From Nonomuraea glycinis (GTDB lineage Bacteria > Actinomycetota > Actinomycetes > Streptosporangiales > Streptosporangiaceae), in assembly GCF_014646515.1 (NCBI RefSeq), contig NZ_BMNK01000003.1, forward strand, positions 577,456-641,455: DNA of 64,000 nucleotides. Direction: 5' to 3'. Under the pieces are notes generated by a model. The model worked only from the letters and a program-made list of their open reading frames with translations, made no database searches and was not told where the DNA came from. The first letter of the stretch is position 1; each line of letters opens with the position of its first letter. Positions 24,230 through 32,565 of the stretch are shown here, piece by piece. The position numbers were made by a program, and so were the translations under genes.

Positions 24230-25599
24230 CCGCCGAGGGAAGGATATTTCTCGGCGATGAGAGTGTTGAGCGCCCTGACCGAATCTTCGCCGCCGAAGCT
24301 CGCGAGGTCGGCTTTCAGATCTCGAACGTAACGGAGATAACGCGCGGACTTGAGGGGGCCGGCAAGGTTGACGGCTTCCAGCGCAACCAAGGCGGCCTTC
24401 GCAGGCTGCCCCATGTGGACGTAGCTGGCCGCCTGCACGAGGCGGTCGAAGGCGAGCGTCCTCACGTACATCGGGTCACAGAGATCGACGGCCTGACCGA
24501 CGAATTCCATGGCTTGTGAAGGGATTCTGAGGTCGCGATAGCAGTGCGCACCTTCGCTGGCCAGTTCCGCGGCGTCGAAGTAACGTGACCACGGAGGGTC
24601 ATCCTCCACATTACGCTTGTTGAAGTACTTCTCGGCCTGGAGCAACGCGCGTGCGCACTGCGCCTCATCACCGTTACCTGCGTGAGCCCGCGCTTCCATG
24701 GCGTGGAACAAGGCCATGGGCGTGGCGCTGGAGACGTCCTTGCACCCTTCCTGGGCTGCCCGTGCAAGCTGAATCGCCTGGTCGTAGCGGCCGAGGTAGT
24801 TAGCTTGATGGCTCATATCGGCGAGTAGCAGACCGCCCATCATGCGGTCACCCGACGCCTGTGCGAGGCGTAGCCCCTGGAGGAAATACCGCTGAGCGAG
24901 CCCATGTCTGCCCAGGTCGTAAGCCGTCCAGGCGACCAGCTCGGTGATTTCCGCAGCCGCCGCGTACAACGATCGTCCAACCGGCTCGGTGAACTTTCCG
25001 TTCAGCATCGGGACGACTTCGCGGTTGTAATACTGAATGAGCGCAGAACGCGCGTGACCGCCGCCGAACTGAAACCCCATGTTGGCGAAGATCTCGGTTG
25101 TCGCCCGGATCGCGTGGACGTCCCACACACCCACAGATGGCCGGGCATTCTCCCTGGCTTGATGCGGCTCAGGCCGCGACAGCAGCCATGCGATCAGAGC
25201 CTCACTCCAGGCGTCCGGCACGATCACGGACTCCAGAGCCACAGGATCATCAGCGAGGTCTCGCCGGGTAAGACCCAGCAGCAGGCTTCCGACATCGGAT
25301 ATCCCACCGCCGTGGGCGAGGGTGGCTTCAAGCGTCTCCGGAGTGACGACGCTGCCCAAACCTATGTCGTCCAACGAGAACGTCATGCCGGCCTTCTGAG
25401 ACAGGGCCTCGGCGATGAACCGTGCTGTCGCCGAGCGAGGCTTCACGCCATCAAGCCAACGCTTGACGTCCACATGGGTGCAACTCAGGCTTATGCCGTC
25501 ATTTTGGGCAATTTGCCGTACTCGCGAAGCAAGTCCCGAATTTGAGCAATCCGCACGCCGCATAGCCTGCGCGAGCGCAACATTGGGCATTCGAGACAC
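24226..25599 (-). CDS. XRE-type regulator with TPR-like C-terminal domain
   Basis: 457 residues from GTG 25599, chosen for GGAGG five bases upstream. The N-terminal HTH (MPNVALAQAMRRADCSNSGLASRVRQIA ... CTHVDVKRWLDGVKPRSATA) resembles the actinomycete plasmid/AICE regulators in which the helix-turn-helix senses position 1-70. The remaining 380 residues are helical with TPR-like repeats (RYFLQGLRLAQASGDRMMGGLLLADM, YDQAIQLARAAQEG). These resemble peptide- or quorum-responsive regulators. It ends convergent with the kinase gene (four-base overlap) and diverges from the transfer operon across the palindromic operator region. Confidence 0.78.
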   Translation of the reverse strand: MSRMPNVALAQAMRRADCSNSGLASRVRQIAQNDGISLSCTHVDVKRWLDGVKPRSATARFIAEALSQKAGMTFSLDDIGLGSVVTPETLEATLAHGGGISDVGSLLLGLTRRDLADDPVALESVIVPDAWSEALIAWLLSRPEPHQARENARPSVGVWDVHAIRATTEIFANMGFQFGGGHARSALIQYYNREVVPMLNGKFTEPVGRSLYAAAAEITELVAWTAYDLGRHGLAQRYFLQGLRLAQASGDRMMGGLLLADMSHQANYLGRYDQAIQLARAAQEGCKDVSSATPMALFHAMEARAHAGNGDEAQCARALLQAEKYFNKRNVEDDPPWSRYFDAAELASEGAHCYRDLRIPSQAMEFVGQAVDLCDPMYVRTLAFDRLVQAASYVHMGQPAKAALVALEAVNLAGPLKSARYLRYVRDLKADLASFGGEDSVRALNTLIAEKYPSLGG

Positions 25600-25845
25600 G
25601 TTCACCTCCATATATCCGCGCCTTCGCATCATGGCGCGGACAAGGCTTCCGTGGCTCGAACTCCACAAGTTTGGTCTGGATGTTTCTCCTGGCCGAGGGC
25701 CAAATCACCCCCCAAAAGCACCCCCTGTGCATTCAGTCACGGGGGTGATCACAGTGTTGCCGCAGCGCGCGGCGAGGAATCCTTGAGTCAGCAGGAACGA
25801 GCGAGGCGAGGCCCGCAGGAACCCAAAGCGATCGGTGCCTGTGAC

Positions 25846-25907
25846 TTGACTCTCAGTGACTGTACATGTTCTATGTCTTATAGAACCTGCTCGCAGGTTC
25901 TCGAACC
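25846..25907 (+). promoter_or_regulatory. Promoter and overlapping palindromic operator of the transfer/replication operon
   Basis: TTGACT at 25846 is a likely -35. Directly downstream lie three overlapping palindromes: GTTCTAT-5-ATAGAAC (25868-25886), GAACCTGC-2-GCAGGTTC (25883-25900) and GGTTC-2-GAACC (25896-25907). They give four half-sites GTTC/GAAC in a row just before the ribosome binding site of the first operon gene. A repressor bound here would block transcription of all transfer and replication genes. Confidence 0.7.
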
Positions 25908-25920
25908 GAAAGGGATCAAC

Positions 25921-26088
25921 ATGCTTGTCCGTCCGCGAAAGGTGCTCCCGACCGTCCTCATGATCTGCGCTGCCCTCTACGCCCTGAAGGACCCCGAGGG
26001 CGCGGCAACCATCGTCAAGGCGGCGGCGCACCTGGTCATGAGCGCGTCCGAGTCGTTCGCGCGGTTCGTCCAGACCGTCAGCAACTGA
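25921..26088 (+). CDS. Small hydrophobic protein opening the transfer operon
   Basis: 55 residues from ATG 25921 (AAGGGATCAAC upstream). It has one transmembrane segment (KVLPTVLMICAALYAL) and an amphipathic C-terminal helix (EGAATIVKAAAHLVMSASESFARFVQTV). The open frame extends far upstream, but the operator and ribosome binding site define this start. Small membrane proteins at this position occur in many AICEs. No function is known; a role in spread (Spd-like) is possible. Confidence 0.65.
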   Translation: MLVRPRKVLPTVLMICAALYALKDPEGAATIVKAAAHLVMSASESFARFVQTVSN

Positions 26089-26110
26089 CCGCAGGAAGAG
26101 AGACCCACCA

Positions 26111-26440
26111 GTGGCACACAACACCAACCGACCGATCCACCCGGCACGCATGTCGCTCGCCGACGTCGAAGCGATTTGGCGCGTGGACGGCGAAACTCCG
26201 CTTCCCGAATGCACCTACGACCCCGAGCTGCACACCGGCCCTCGGCTCACGATCGAGAGCACCGAGGAGCGCGCCGCCCGCGAGGCCGTCGCCCGCGAGG
26301 TCTGCGCCACCTGCCCGGCCCTGCTGGTCTGCGAGCTCTACGCGCTGGAGACGCGCCCGACCTCGGGCATCTGGGCCGGCCGGACGCCCGCGGAGGTAGC
26401 CGAGCAGGCCGCCGAGCTAGAAGACCTGGAGGTGGCCTGA
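26111..26440 (+). CDS. WhiB-like iron-sulphur regulator
   Basis: 109 residues from GTG 26111. The four cluster cysteines are visible: PECTYDP, then VCATCPALLVCELYAL (Cys-x2-Cys-x5-Cys). They are followed by the glycine/tryptophan turn GIWAGRTPAE that contacts the sigma factor and the short acidic C-terminus. Wbl proteins bind a 4Fe-4S cluster and modulate sigma-region-4-dependent promoters. Its place as second gene of the transfer operon suggests that the element senses redox state or reprograms host transcription. Its stop overlaps the next start by one base. Confidence 0.9.
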   Translation: MAHNTNRPIHPARMSLADVEAIWRVDGETPLPECTYDPELHTGPRLTIESTEERAAREAVAREVCATCPALLVCELYALETRPTSGIWAGRTPAEVAEQAAELEDLEVA

Positions 26441-26823
26441 TGACAAGCCGCATCCGCGCCCGCTTCTGGGACCCGACCGGCGACCGGTACAGCATCCCCA
26501 CCTACCCGTGGAAGATGGCCCCGCCGCACCTGCGCACCCTCCGCCAGCTCACCGCCGAAGGGCTGCGCCCTGGCGGCCAGGGCGTACAGGCCCAAGTGCT
26601 GTGGTGCTCCCGCCGCTACGGTGCGCCCGGCGTTCGTACCGCCTACCTGTACGACGTCCGGTTCGCCCTGCCCAAGCGCACCGCGACCCCACGCCAGCGC
26701 GCCGCCTTGTCGAAGGCGAACGCGGCCCGCCGTACCTGTCCGGAGTGCCTGACGGACGTCGGGTACGTGCTGCCGCGCCACCTCGGCACCTGCCTCGACT
26801 GCGCGGAGGAGGTAGCCGCATGA
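26440..26823 (+). CDS. RRQRL-type zinc-binding protein
   Basis: 127 residues from ATG 26440 (TGATG coupling). N-terminal part PTYPWKMAPPHLRTLRQLTAEGLRPGGQ and RRYGAPGVRTAYLYDVRFALPKR; C-terminal zinc knuckles CPECLTDVGYVLPR and CLDCAEE. This matches the RRQRL motif-containing zinc-binding family found in actinomycete mobile elements. The molecular role is unknown; nucleic acid contact is likely from the basic motif. Confidence 0.75.
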   Translation: MTSRIRARFWDPTGDRYSIPTYPWKMAPPHLRTLRQLTAEGLRPGGQGVQAQVLWCSRRYGAPGVRTAYLYDVRFALPKRTATPRQRAALSKANAARRTCPECLTDVGYVLPRHLGTCLDCAEEVAA

Positions 26824-27827
26824 ACGCCTGCACCACCGCACCCCGCCCCCTCACCGAGGGAGAGCGGACAGCCGTAGCCATCACAGCCGCCGTTACCGGC
26901 GCGCTCGGCCTGATCGGCTTCCTCAACAGCTTCGAGCGCGTCGCGCACGCCGCCGGCCCTTCGTTCGGTTGGTTCGCCTGGACGGTCCCGCTCGGCATCG
27001 ACCTGGGCATCGCCGTGTTCTCGGCACTCGATATCGTGCTGGCCCGCCTCGGCATGAGGGTGAGCTGGCTCCGGTTCATCCCGTGGGCACTGACCGGCGC
27101 GACGGTCTACCTCAACGTGGCCGCCTACCTCAGCGCACCAGGACCTACCGACTGGTTCGCGGTCGTCGCCCACGCGCTACTCCCGCTGCTGTGGGTCATC
27201 GCCATCGAGGTCGGTGCCCACGTCATCCGCAAGCGCGCCGACCTGGCCAAGCTCGATCACATGGACGGGATCCGCCGCTCACGCTGGCTGCTCGCCCCGA
27301 TGGCGACTGTCACGCTCTGGCGCCGCATGGTGCTCTGGGAGATCTGCAGCTACCCCGAGGCCCTCGGCCGCGAGCGCGAACGCATCCTGGCCAAGACAGA
27401 GCTGCAGGATCGGTACGGCCTGCTCTGGCGCTGGAAGGCCACCCGCCGTGAGCGAGCCCTGTACTACCTCGGCGAGCTAACGCCCAAGAACATCCCGATC
27501 AAGGCGGAAGCCGTACGTGTCGATCCGGAGAACGTCCCCCCGGCCCTGCCACCCGCGCCGCGTAAGCGCTCTACCTCCAACCGCACCCGGACCAAGAAGT
27601 CCCTGCCGCCGACGCCGAACGTGGGTGACCTCGTCCCCCTCGGACGACGCGTCGCCGCTGATCTCAAGGCACAAGGAGAGCCCCTGACCCGTGACCGCCT
27701 TCGAGACGCCATTCGCCGCCAAGGACAAAGCATCTCGACCGACCGTGCCGGGGCGCTCCTGTCGCGCCTGAAGGTTGAGAGCTCCGCGAAACAGACGACT
27801 CCCGTACGCAAAGACGAGGCCGCCTGA
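26820..27827 (+). CDS. DUF2637 membrane protein (SpdB-like)
   Basis: 335 residues from ATG 26820 (ATGA overlap). Four transmembrane segments occupy residues about 15-135: AVAITAAVTGALGLIGFLNSF, WFAWTVPLGIDLGIAVFSALDIVL, FIPWALTGATVYLNVAAYL and VVAHALLPLLWVIAIEVGAHVI. A cytoplasmic domain follows (DHMDGIRRSRWLLAPMATVTLWRRMVLWE), with a basic Pro/Arg-rich linker. The last 70 residues look like a helix-turn-helix (GRRVAADLKAQGEPLTRDRLRDAIRRQGQSIS). DUF2637 proteins accompany TraB in AICEs and resemble spread proteins that help plasmid transfer across hyphal septa. Confidence 0.85.
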   Translation: MNACTTAPRPLTEGERTAVAITAAVTGALGLIGFLNSFERVAHAAGPSFGWFAWTVPLGIDLGIAVFSALDIVLARLGMRVSWLRFIPWALTGATVYLNVAAYLSAPGPTDWFAVVAHALLPLLWVIAIEVGAHVIRKRADLAKLDHMDGIRRSRWLLAPMATVTLWRRMVLWEICSYPEALGRERERILAKTELQDRYGLLWRWKATRRERALYYLGELTPKNIPIKAEAVRVDPENVPPALPPAPRKRSTSNRTRTKKSLPPTPNVGDLVPLGRRVAADLKAQGEPLTRDRLRDAIRRQGQSISTDRAGALLSRLKVESSAKQTTPVRKDEAA

Positions 27828-28231
27828 TGACCCTGACCATCACGGACACGCACATAACCGCGGACGACTGTCCGAACGTGGCAGAACTTCGAGGGCGCCG
27901 CTGGATCGTCACCGGCTACCCCGGACGGACCTTCGACCGCAACCAGGCCATCACCGCCATGCTGCTGGCCGGACTACTGGCTCAGCGCCCGTTCTCGGAA
28001 GACCGTACCGAACTGCTCGCCGCCACCTGGCGCGCCGAACTCGGCATCACCGAAGCGGACGGACCGCACACCCCGACCGCCACCGAAGAACCCGCTGACC
28101 GACCGGACGAGCAGCGGTCGGACCGCGCATCGTCCTTGACCGTCACATGGGGCGCGGCCTCATCCGCCAAGACAACGACCGCGCCCCAGGACCCCGCGAC
28201 CAGCAAGTCAAACGAGGTGCACACATCATGA
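27827..28231 (+). CDS. Hypothetical transfer-operon protein
   Basis: 134 residues from ATG 27827 (TGATG). The N-terminal 80 residues form a compact domain (CPNVAELRGRRWIVTGYPGRTFDRNQAITAMLLAG). The C-terminal half is acidic and disordered (Thr, Ala, Pro, Glu-rich). It overlaps the tra gene by four bases, so it is probably made together with the translocase. No family is recognised. Confidence 0.65.
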   Translation: MTLTITDTHITADDCPNVAELRGRRWIVTGYPGRTFDRNQAITAMLLAGLLAQRPFSEDRTELLAATWRAELGITEADGPHTPTATEEPADRPDEQRSDRASSLTVTWGAASSAKTTTAPQDPATSKSNEVHTS

Positions 28232-30492
28232 CCCACCAGCAGGACAACCCCAACCACGAGGACGACAAGGACCCGGATCGGTCCGCCGCCCCGGACCACG
28301 AGAACGGCAAGGACGCCGACATCGTCCACCTGGACACCGCCCGCGCGGGACGTCAGCCACAGAGTCCCGCCGACCGGTCCGAGCCGGACACCGAGGACAG
28401 CCCTGCGAACACGGATGGACCGGTTCTGGAAGGCGCGGTCGTCCGCGTCGACCAACCCAGTCCGACCGCAGCGGACTGGCGGACCGCGCTGGAGGCGAAG
28501 GCGCGCAGCCGACAGCCAATCGTCCCGCTGTGGCTGCGCTCCCGGGCGGAGGCCATCGAGACCGTCAGGTGGATCAGCCTCCACTACCTGCACGTGGCCG
28601 GATACCAAGTCTCCCGCGTGCCGTTGTACGGCGGACGATTGACCGCACGCGCCCCGCGAGGATTCCTGCGCCTGGTTGGCGGCGTCATCAAATGGACCTT
28701 CGACCTGGAGGGCGAACCGGTACGACTGGCCGCCGTCCAGAAGGCCGACCCCGAGGCGTACCTGAAACTCAGCAGGCAGCGAGACACTCGCGTACGGCTA
28801 CGCACCCTGGTCTCCATCACCGCCCTCGTCACGCTGCTGATCGCAGGCTTCATCGTGGCTGACCAGACGAACCCCGTGCAGTGGATGACGCTCGCGATCG
28901 CCATCGCCACGCTCGGCATCCTCGGCAAGCCCGCCGACCGACCGCTGATCAACCGCGCGGTCGTACCGTCCACGGTGGAGAAGCTCACCAGCGACATCGT
29001 CATCCGCTCCCTGACCGTGCTCGGCATCGCCGGCATCAACCAGGCCATCGCCAAGAACCCCAAGGACGCCATCCGGTTCGTCGCCCCGATCACCCGCGAC
29101 GGCCCCGGCTGGCGCGCCGACATCGACCTGCCGTACGGCGTGACCGTGGCCGACGTGATGGACAAGCGCGACCGCATGGCCTCGGCGCTACGCCGCCCGC
29201 TGGGCTGCATCTGGCCCGAGGGTGACTCGACCATCCACGAGGGACGGCTGATCCTGTGGGTGGGAGACAAGGACCTGTCCAAGACGGTCGTCAAGTCCCC
29301 GCTGCTCAAGGCCAGCTCTCACGACCTCTTCAAGGGCATCCCGTTTGGCTGCGACCCACGAGGCCGCGCCGTCGCCGTACCGGTCGTAGAGCAGAACATC
29401 CTGATCGGCTCACAGCCCGGCCAGGGCAAGACCGCCTCAGTGCGGGTGCTGGCCTCCGGCGCGGCCCTCGACCCGAGCGCCGAACTGTGGATCCACGAAC
29501 TCAAAGGCACCGGCGACCTCGACCCGCACGAGCAGAACTGCCACCGCTACGTCTCCGGCATCGAGGACGAGGCCATCGGCTACGCCGCCGACTCTCTGAT
29601 GCTCCTCCGCAAGGAGGTGATGCGCCGCGCCGCCGCCCTCAAAGCCCTGCCGCCGGACCTGTGCCCGGACAAGAAGGTCACCCGGCAGATCGCCGACAAA
29701 CGCTCACTCGGCCTGCATCCGCTGGTCGCCATCTTCGACGAATGCCAGAACCTGTTCGCCCACGCCGAGTACGGCGACAAGGCGGGCGAGGACGCCGAGT
29801 TCATCATCAAGCTCGGCCGCGCCCTCGGCGTAATCCTGGTGCTGGCCACCCAGCGCCCAGACAAGGACAGCCTGCCCACCGGCATCAGCGCGAACGTCAC
29901 CATCCGGTTCTGCCTACGAGTCGCCGGCCAACTCGAAAACGACATGATCCTCGGCACCTCCGCCTACAAGAACGGCATCCGCGCCACGGTGTTCCAGCCC
30001 AAGGTGGACGCCGGTATCGGCTACCTGCTCGGCGCAACCCCGATGCCCAAGGTGGTGCGCACCGCTTACCTGGACACGCCCGCCACGCAACGCATCGCCG
30101 ACCGCGCCCACGCGCTACGGGCCAGCACGGGAGCCCTGAGCGGGCACGCCCTCGGCGAGACGCCCGAGCAGCACGCGCCCACCTTCGATCTGCTCGCCGA
30201 CATCCTCGCCGTGGTCCCGCCGTCCGAGGCCAAGGTATGGAACGAGGCGGTCGTGGATCGCCTCGCCGAGCTGCGGCCCGACATCTACGGCCCGTGGGCG
30301 CGCCTGGAGGGCGGCGCGAAGACGGCCCAGCTCACGACCGCGCTCAAGCCGTACGGCATCAAGACCATGCAGGTCTGGGGCACACCCGAGAGCGGCGGCA
30401 AGGGCGCGAACCGCATCGGCGTAGCCCGAGACGACATCACCACCGCCATCACACACCGTGATCGCGGCAGAGGCTCCAGCGCCGCTTCCTAA
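28228..30492 (+). CDS. tra: FtsK/SpoIIIE-type conjugative DNA translocase (TraB/TraSA)
   Basis: 754 residues from ATG 28228. An acidic, disordered N-terminus (about 85 residues) is followed by a membrane-proximal region, with hydrophobic segments near 205-245 (VSITALVTLLIAGFIV, WMTLAIAIATLGILG). The motor domain has Walker A GSQPGQGKT at 394-402 and Walker B VAIFDE with Asp504. LATQRPDKDSLPTGI is the FtsK-family motor motif. The C-terminal about 120 residues could hold the winged helix that reads the clt/TRS repeats. TraB proteins form hexamers that pump double-stranded plasmid DNA into the neighbour cell. Unusual repeats start 11 bases after the stop. Confidence 0.93.
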   Translation: MTHQQDNPNHEDDKDPDRSAAPDHENGKDADIVHLDTARAGRQPQSPADRSEPDTEDSPANTDGPVLEGAVVRVDQPSPTAADWRTALEAKARSRQPIVPLWLRSRAEAIETVRWISLHYLHVAGYQVSRVPLYGGRLTARAPRGFLRLVGGVIKWTFDLEGEPVRLAAVQKADPEAYLKLSRQRDTRVRLRTLVSITALVTLLIAGFIVADQTNPVQWMTLAIAIATLGILGKPADRPLINRAVVPSTVEKLTSDIVIRSLTVLGIAGINQAIAKNPKDAIRFVAPITRDGPGWRADIDLPYGVTVADVMDKRDRMASALRRPLGCIWPEGDSTIHEGRLILWVGDKDLSKTVVKSPLLKASSHDLFKGIPFGCDPRGRAVAVPVVEQNILIGSQPGQGKTASVRVLASGAALDPSAELWIHELKGTGDLDPHEQNCHRYVSGIEDEAIGYAADSLMLLRKEVMRRAAALKALPPDLCPDKKVTRQIADKRSLGLHPLVAIFDECQNLFAHAEYGDKAGEDAEFIIKLGRALGVILVLATQRPDKDSLPTGISANVTIRFCLRVAGQLENDMILGTSAYKNGIRATVFQPKVDAGIGYLLGATPMPKVVRTAYLDTPATQRIADRAHALRASTGALSGHALGETPEQHAPTFDLLADILAVVPPSEAKVWNEAVVDRLAELRPDIYGPWARLEGGAKTAQLTTALKPYGIKTMQVWGTPESGGKGANRIGVARDDITTAITHRDRGRGSSAAS

Positions 30493-30503
30493 GGCCCCGA
30501 TCG

Positions 30504-30602
30504 CCTCTAGACCTAGAGGCAGACCCCTCTAGGTCTAGAGGCCCACCTAGAGCCCAAAACGGCACTCGACCTGCGCTCTAGAACCTAGACCCTGACCTGC
30601 GG
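30504..30602. repeat. CTAG-rich inverted repeats after tra (clt candidate)
   Basis: CCTCTAGACCTAGAGG (30504-30519) and its exact reverse complement (30526-30541) are separated by six bases. Further CTAG-containing boxes follow at about 30546, 30587 and neighbours, giving seven CTAG tetramers in under 90 bases. GACCTGCG occurs at about 30578 and 30594. In pSVH1-type plasmids the TraB-binding clt repeats lie just 3' of traB, as here. A terminator or an operator are alternatives. Confidence 0.55.
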
Positions 30603-30632
30603 AAACCCTAAAAACGGCCCTGGAGGCCCCAC

Positions 30633-30851
30633 ATGGCCACTGTCCTCACTCTTCTAGCAGTCTGCCTACCGTCAATCACTCTCAGTTACATCATCATCTG
30701 CCTGGCGTGGCCCTGGGGCCGCTGCATCCGATGCCGCCCCGGCGGCAAGAACCGCACCTGCCGCGCCTGCGACGGCACCGGCATGCGGCCCCGCCTCGGC
30801 TGGCAGCTCTACGTCTACGCCCGCCGCCTGTACCGGGACGGCACCCACTAA
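30633..30851 (+). CDS. Small membrane-anchored CxxC protein
   Basis: 72 residues from ATG 30633. One transmembrane helix (VLTLLAVCLPSITLSYIIICLAW) is followed by CIRCRPGGKNRTCRACDGTGMRPR, a DnaJ-like zinc knuckle with two CxxC pairs, and a basic tail. Small proteins of this kind lie between tra and rep in many AICEs. Function unknown. Confidence 0.65.
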   Translation: MATVLTLLAVCLPSITLSYIIICLAWPWGRCIRCRPGGKNRTCRACDGTGMRPRLGWQLYVYARRLYRDGTH

Positions 30852-30877
30852 CCCAGACCCAAGGAAGGAAGCCCGCC

Positions 30878-31324
30878 ATGTCCGGCGAGACCACCATCAC
30901 GATCATCGGCAACCTGACCAACGACCCCGAACTCCGCTTCACCCAGACCGGTACGGCCGTCGCCACCTTCACCATCGCCTCAAGCCCACGCACCTACAAC
31001 AAGCAGCTTGAGCAGTGGGAGGACGGCGAAGCCCTGTTCATGCGCTGCTCGGCCTGGCGCGACCTCGGCGAGCACATCTGCGAGTCCCTCACCCGAGGCA
31101 CCCGCGTCATCGCCTCCGGACAACTCCGGATGCGCACCTACGAGACCGACGAGGGCGAACACCGCACCGTCTTCGAGATGACCGTGGACGAGATCGGCCC
31201 GTCCCTCCGCTTCGCCACCGCCAAGCCCACTAGAGCGGCCCGCAAGACCCCTACCAGCCAGAACGGCAACGCGCCCGACACATGGGCCGCCACCGCTCCA
31301 ACGGGTGACAAGCCGCCGTTCTAG
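30878..31324 (+). CDS. ssb: Single-stranded DNA-binding protein
   Basis: 148 residues from ATG 30878 (AAGGAAGGAAG upstream). The OB fold is clear: ITIIGNLTNDPELRFTQTGTAVATFTIASSPR, LFMRCSAWRDLGEHICESLTRGTRVIASGQL, RTVFEMTVDEIGPSLRFA. The C-terminus ends DKPPF, close to the acidic DDxPF tip that recruits partner enzymes. An element-encoded SSB would protect the single-stranded rolling-circle intermediate. It precedes the replication genes. Confidence 0.92.
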   Translation: MSGETTITIIGNLTNDPELRFTQTGTAVATFTIASSPRTYNKQLEQWEDGEALFMRCSAWRDLGEHICESLTRGTRVIASGQLRMRTYETDEGEHRTVFEMTVDEIGPSLRFATAKPTRAARKTPTSQNGNAPDTWAATAPTGDKPPF

Positions 31325-31422
31325 CCCCGCCGACGCAGCACCGGGATACGGCCTCGGCGACCAGCCGCCAAGCACAACCGCCGAGGCCACCCACCCCGAT
31401 CACGAGGAAAGGCACTGCCAGC

Positions 31423-31629
31423 ATGGCATCGACCAGCACCCGTTCCCACCGCTACACCCGAACGATCACACCGCGCCCACACCGGGAGTACCTCAACCAC
31501 CTCGGCCGAGGTCGGCTCACGCTCAACGCGCGCTCCGTCACCCCATTGGACGCTCCTATCCACGTCCCTGCCGAGGGCTACCGCCTCCGGTTCCTTGAGG
31601 TCAAGGAGGCGTCCAATGGGGTGGCCTGA
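31423..31629 (+). CDS. Small basic hypothetical protein upstream of prim-pol
   Basis: 68 residues from ATG 31423 with GAGGAAAGG upstream; it overlaps the prim-pol start by 14 bases. Arg/His-rich N-terminus (STRSHRYTRTITPRPHREYLNHLGRG), then LTLNARSVTPLDAPIHVPAEGYRLRFLEV. No family is recognised. The overlap and spacing favour a real gene. Confidence 0.5.
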   Translation: MASTSTRSHRYTRTITPRPHREYLNHLGRGRLTLNARSVTPLDAPIHVPAEGYRLRFLEVKEASNGVA

Positions 31630-32542
31630 CCTGACGCGCGCCGCCCTACAGGCCGCCGTCCGTGGCTGGTACGTCTTCCCGCTCACCCCACGCGGCAAGA
31701 AGCCGTTGCGTGGCTTCACCGACTGGGAGCAGCACGCCACCACCGACGCCGATCGCATCGCCGCTTTCTGGCCACACCAGCCGTACAACATCGGCATCGC
31801 CTGCGGCCCGTCCCGGCTGGTCGTGATCGACCTCGACCAGCCCAAGCCCGGCGAGCGCCCGCCCGCCGGCCTCGCCCAGCATCACCCGCAGAACGGAGAG
31901 CACGTCTTCCGCCTGCTGTGCGCTGAGCACGGTCAGCCGTACCCCGATGACACTCTCACCGTCCGCACCCGGCGCGGTGGCACACATCTCTACTTCACCC
32001 CGCCTGAGGGTCTACGGCTACGCAACAGCGCGGGTCACAAGGGCGGGCTCGGCTGGCTGATCGACACCCGCGCCTGCGGTGGCTACGTCGTCGGCCCTGG
32101 GAGCCACGTCGCCCAGCCGGACGGCACCGGCCCTTACGAGATCACGCGCGACCTACCAGCCGCACCGCTCCCGGCCTGGCTCGCCGAGGCGCTCACACCC
32201 GCCGCGCCGCCCTCGCTAAGCGCCGCCGATCTGCTGGCCTGCCTGCCCAGCCACCGCCTGAACCGGTACGGCGAGGCCGCGCTACGCGGCGAGATCGAAC
32301 GCGTGGCCACCGCCCAACGCGGCACCCGCAACCACACGCTCAACACCGCCGCCTTCAACCTCGGCCAACTCGTCACACGCGGCGTGCTGCCCGCCGAAGT
32401 GGTCATCACCGCTCTCCAGTCCGCCGCCGAGAACGCGAACGCCGAAGGCGACCCGAACCCGCCCCGCGAGATCGCCGCCGTCATCGCCTCCGGCTTGTCC
32501 GCAGGCATGAAAGCCCAGCCACGCCGTAGCAGGGCCGCATGA
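31616..32542 (+). CDS. Bifunctional DNA primase/polymerase (prim-pol) replication protein
   Basis: 308 residues from ATG 31616 (AAGGAGG eight bases upstream). The N-terminal prim-pol domain shows GWYVFPLTPRGKKPL, the metal-binding VVIDLDQPKPG and the later HLYFTPPEG and DTRACGGYVVGPGS motifs. These match archaeo-eukaryotic-primase-like proteins of mobile elements. The C-terminal 90 residues are helical (NHTLNTAAFNLGQLVTRGVL), typical of AICE RepPP-type proteins. With the downstream ATPase it would start element replication. It overlaps the next frame at ATGA. Confidence 0.9.
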   Translation: MGWPDLTRAALQAAVRGWYVFPLTPRGKKPLRGFTDWEQHATTDADRIAAFWPHQPYNIGIACGPSRLVVIDLDQPKPGERPPAGLAQHHPQNGEHVFRLLCAEHGQPYPDDTLTVRTRRGGTHLYFTPPEGLRLRNSAGHKGGLGWLIDTRACGGYVVGPGSHVAQPDGTGPYEITRDLPAAPLPAWLAEALTPAAPPSLSAADLLACLPSHRLNRYGEAALRGEIERVATAQRGTRNHTLNTAAFNLGQLVTRGVLPAEVVITALQSAAENANAEGDPNPPREIAAVIASGLSAGMKAQPRRSRAA

Positions 32543-32565
32543 ACACCCCACAAGGAGCACCAGCC

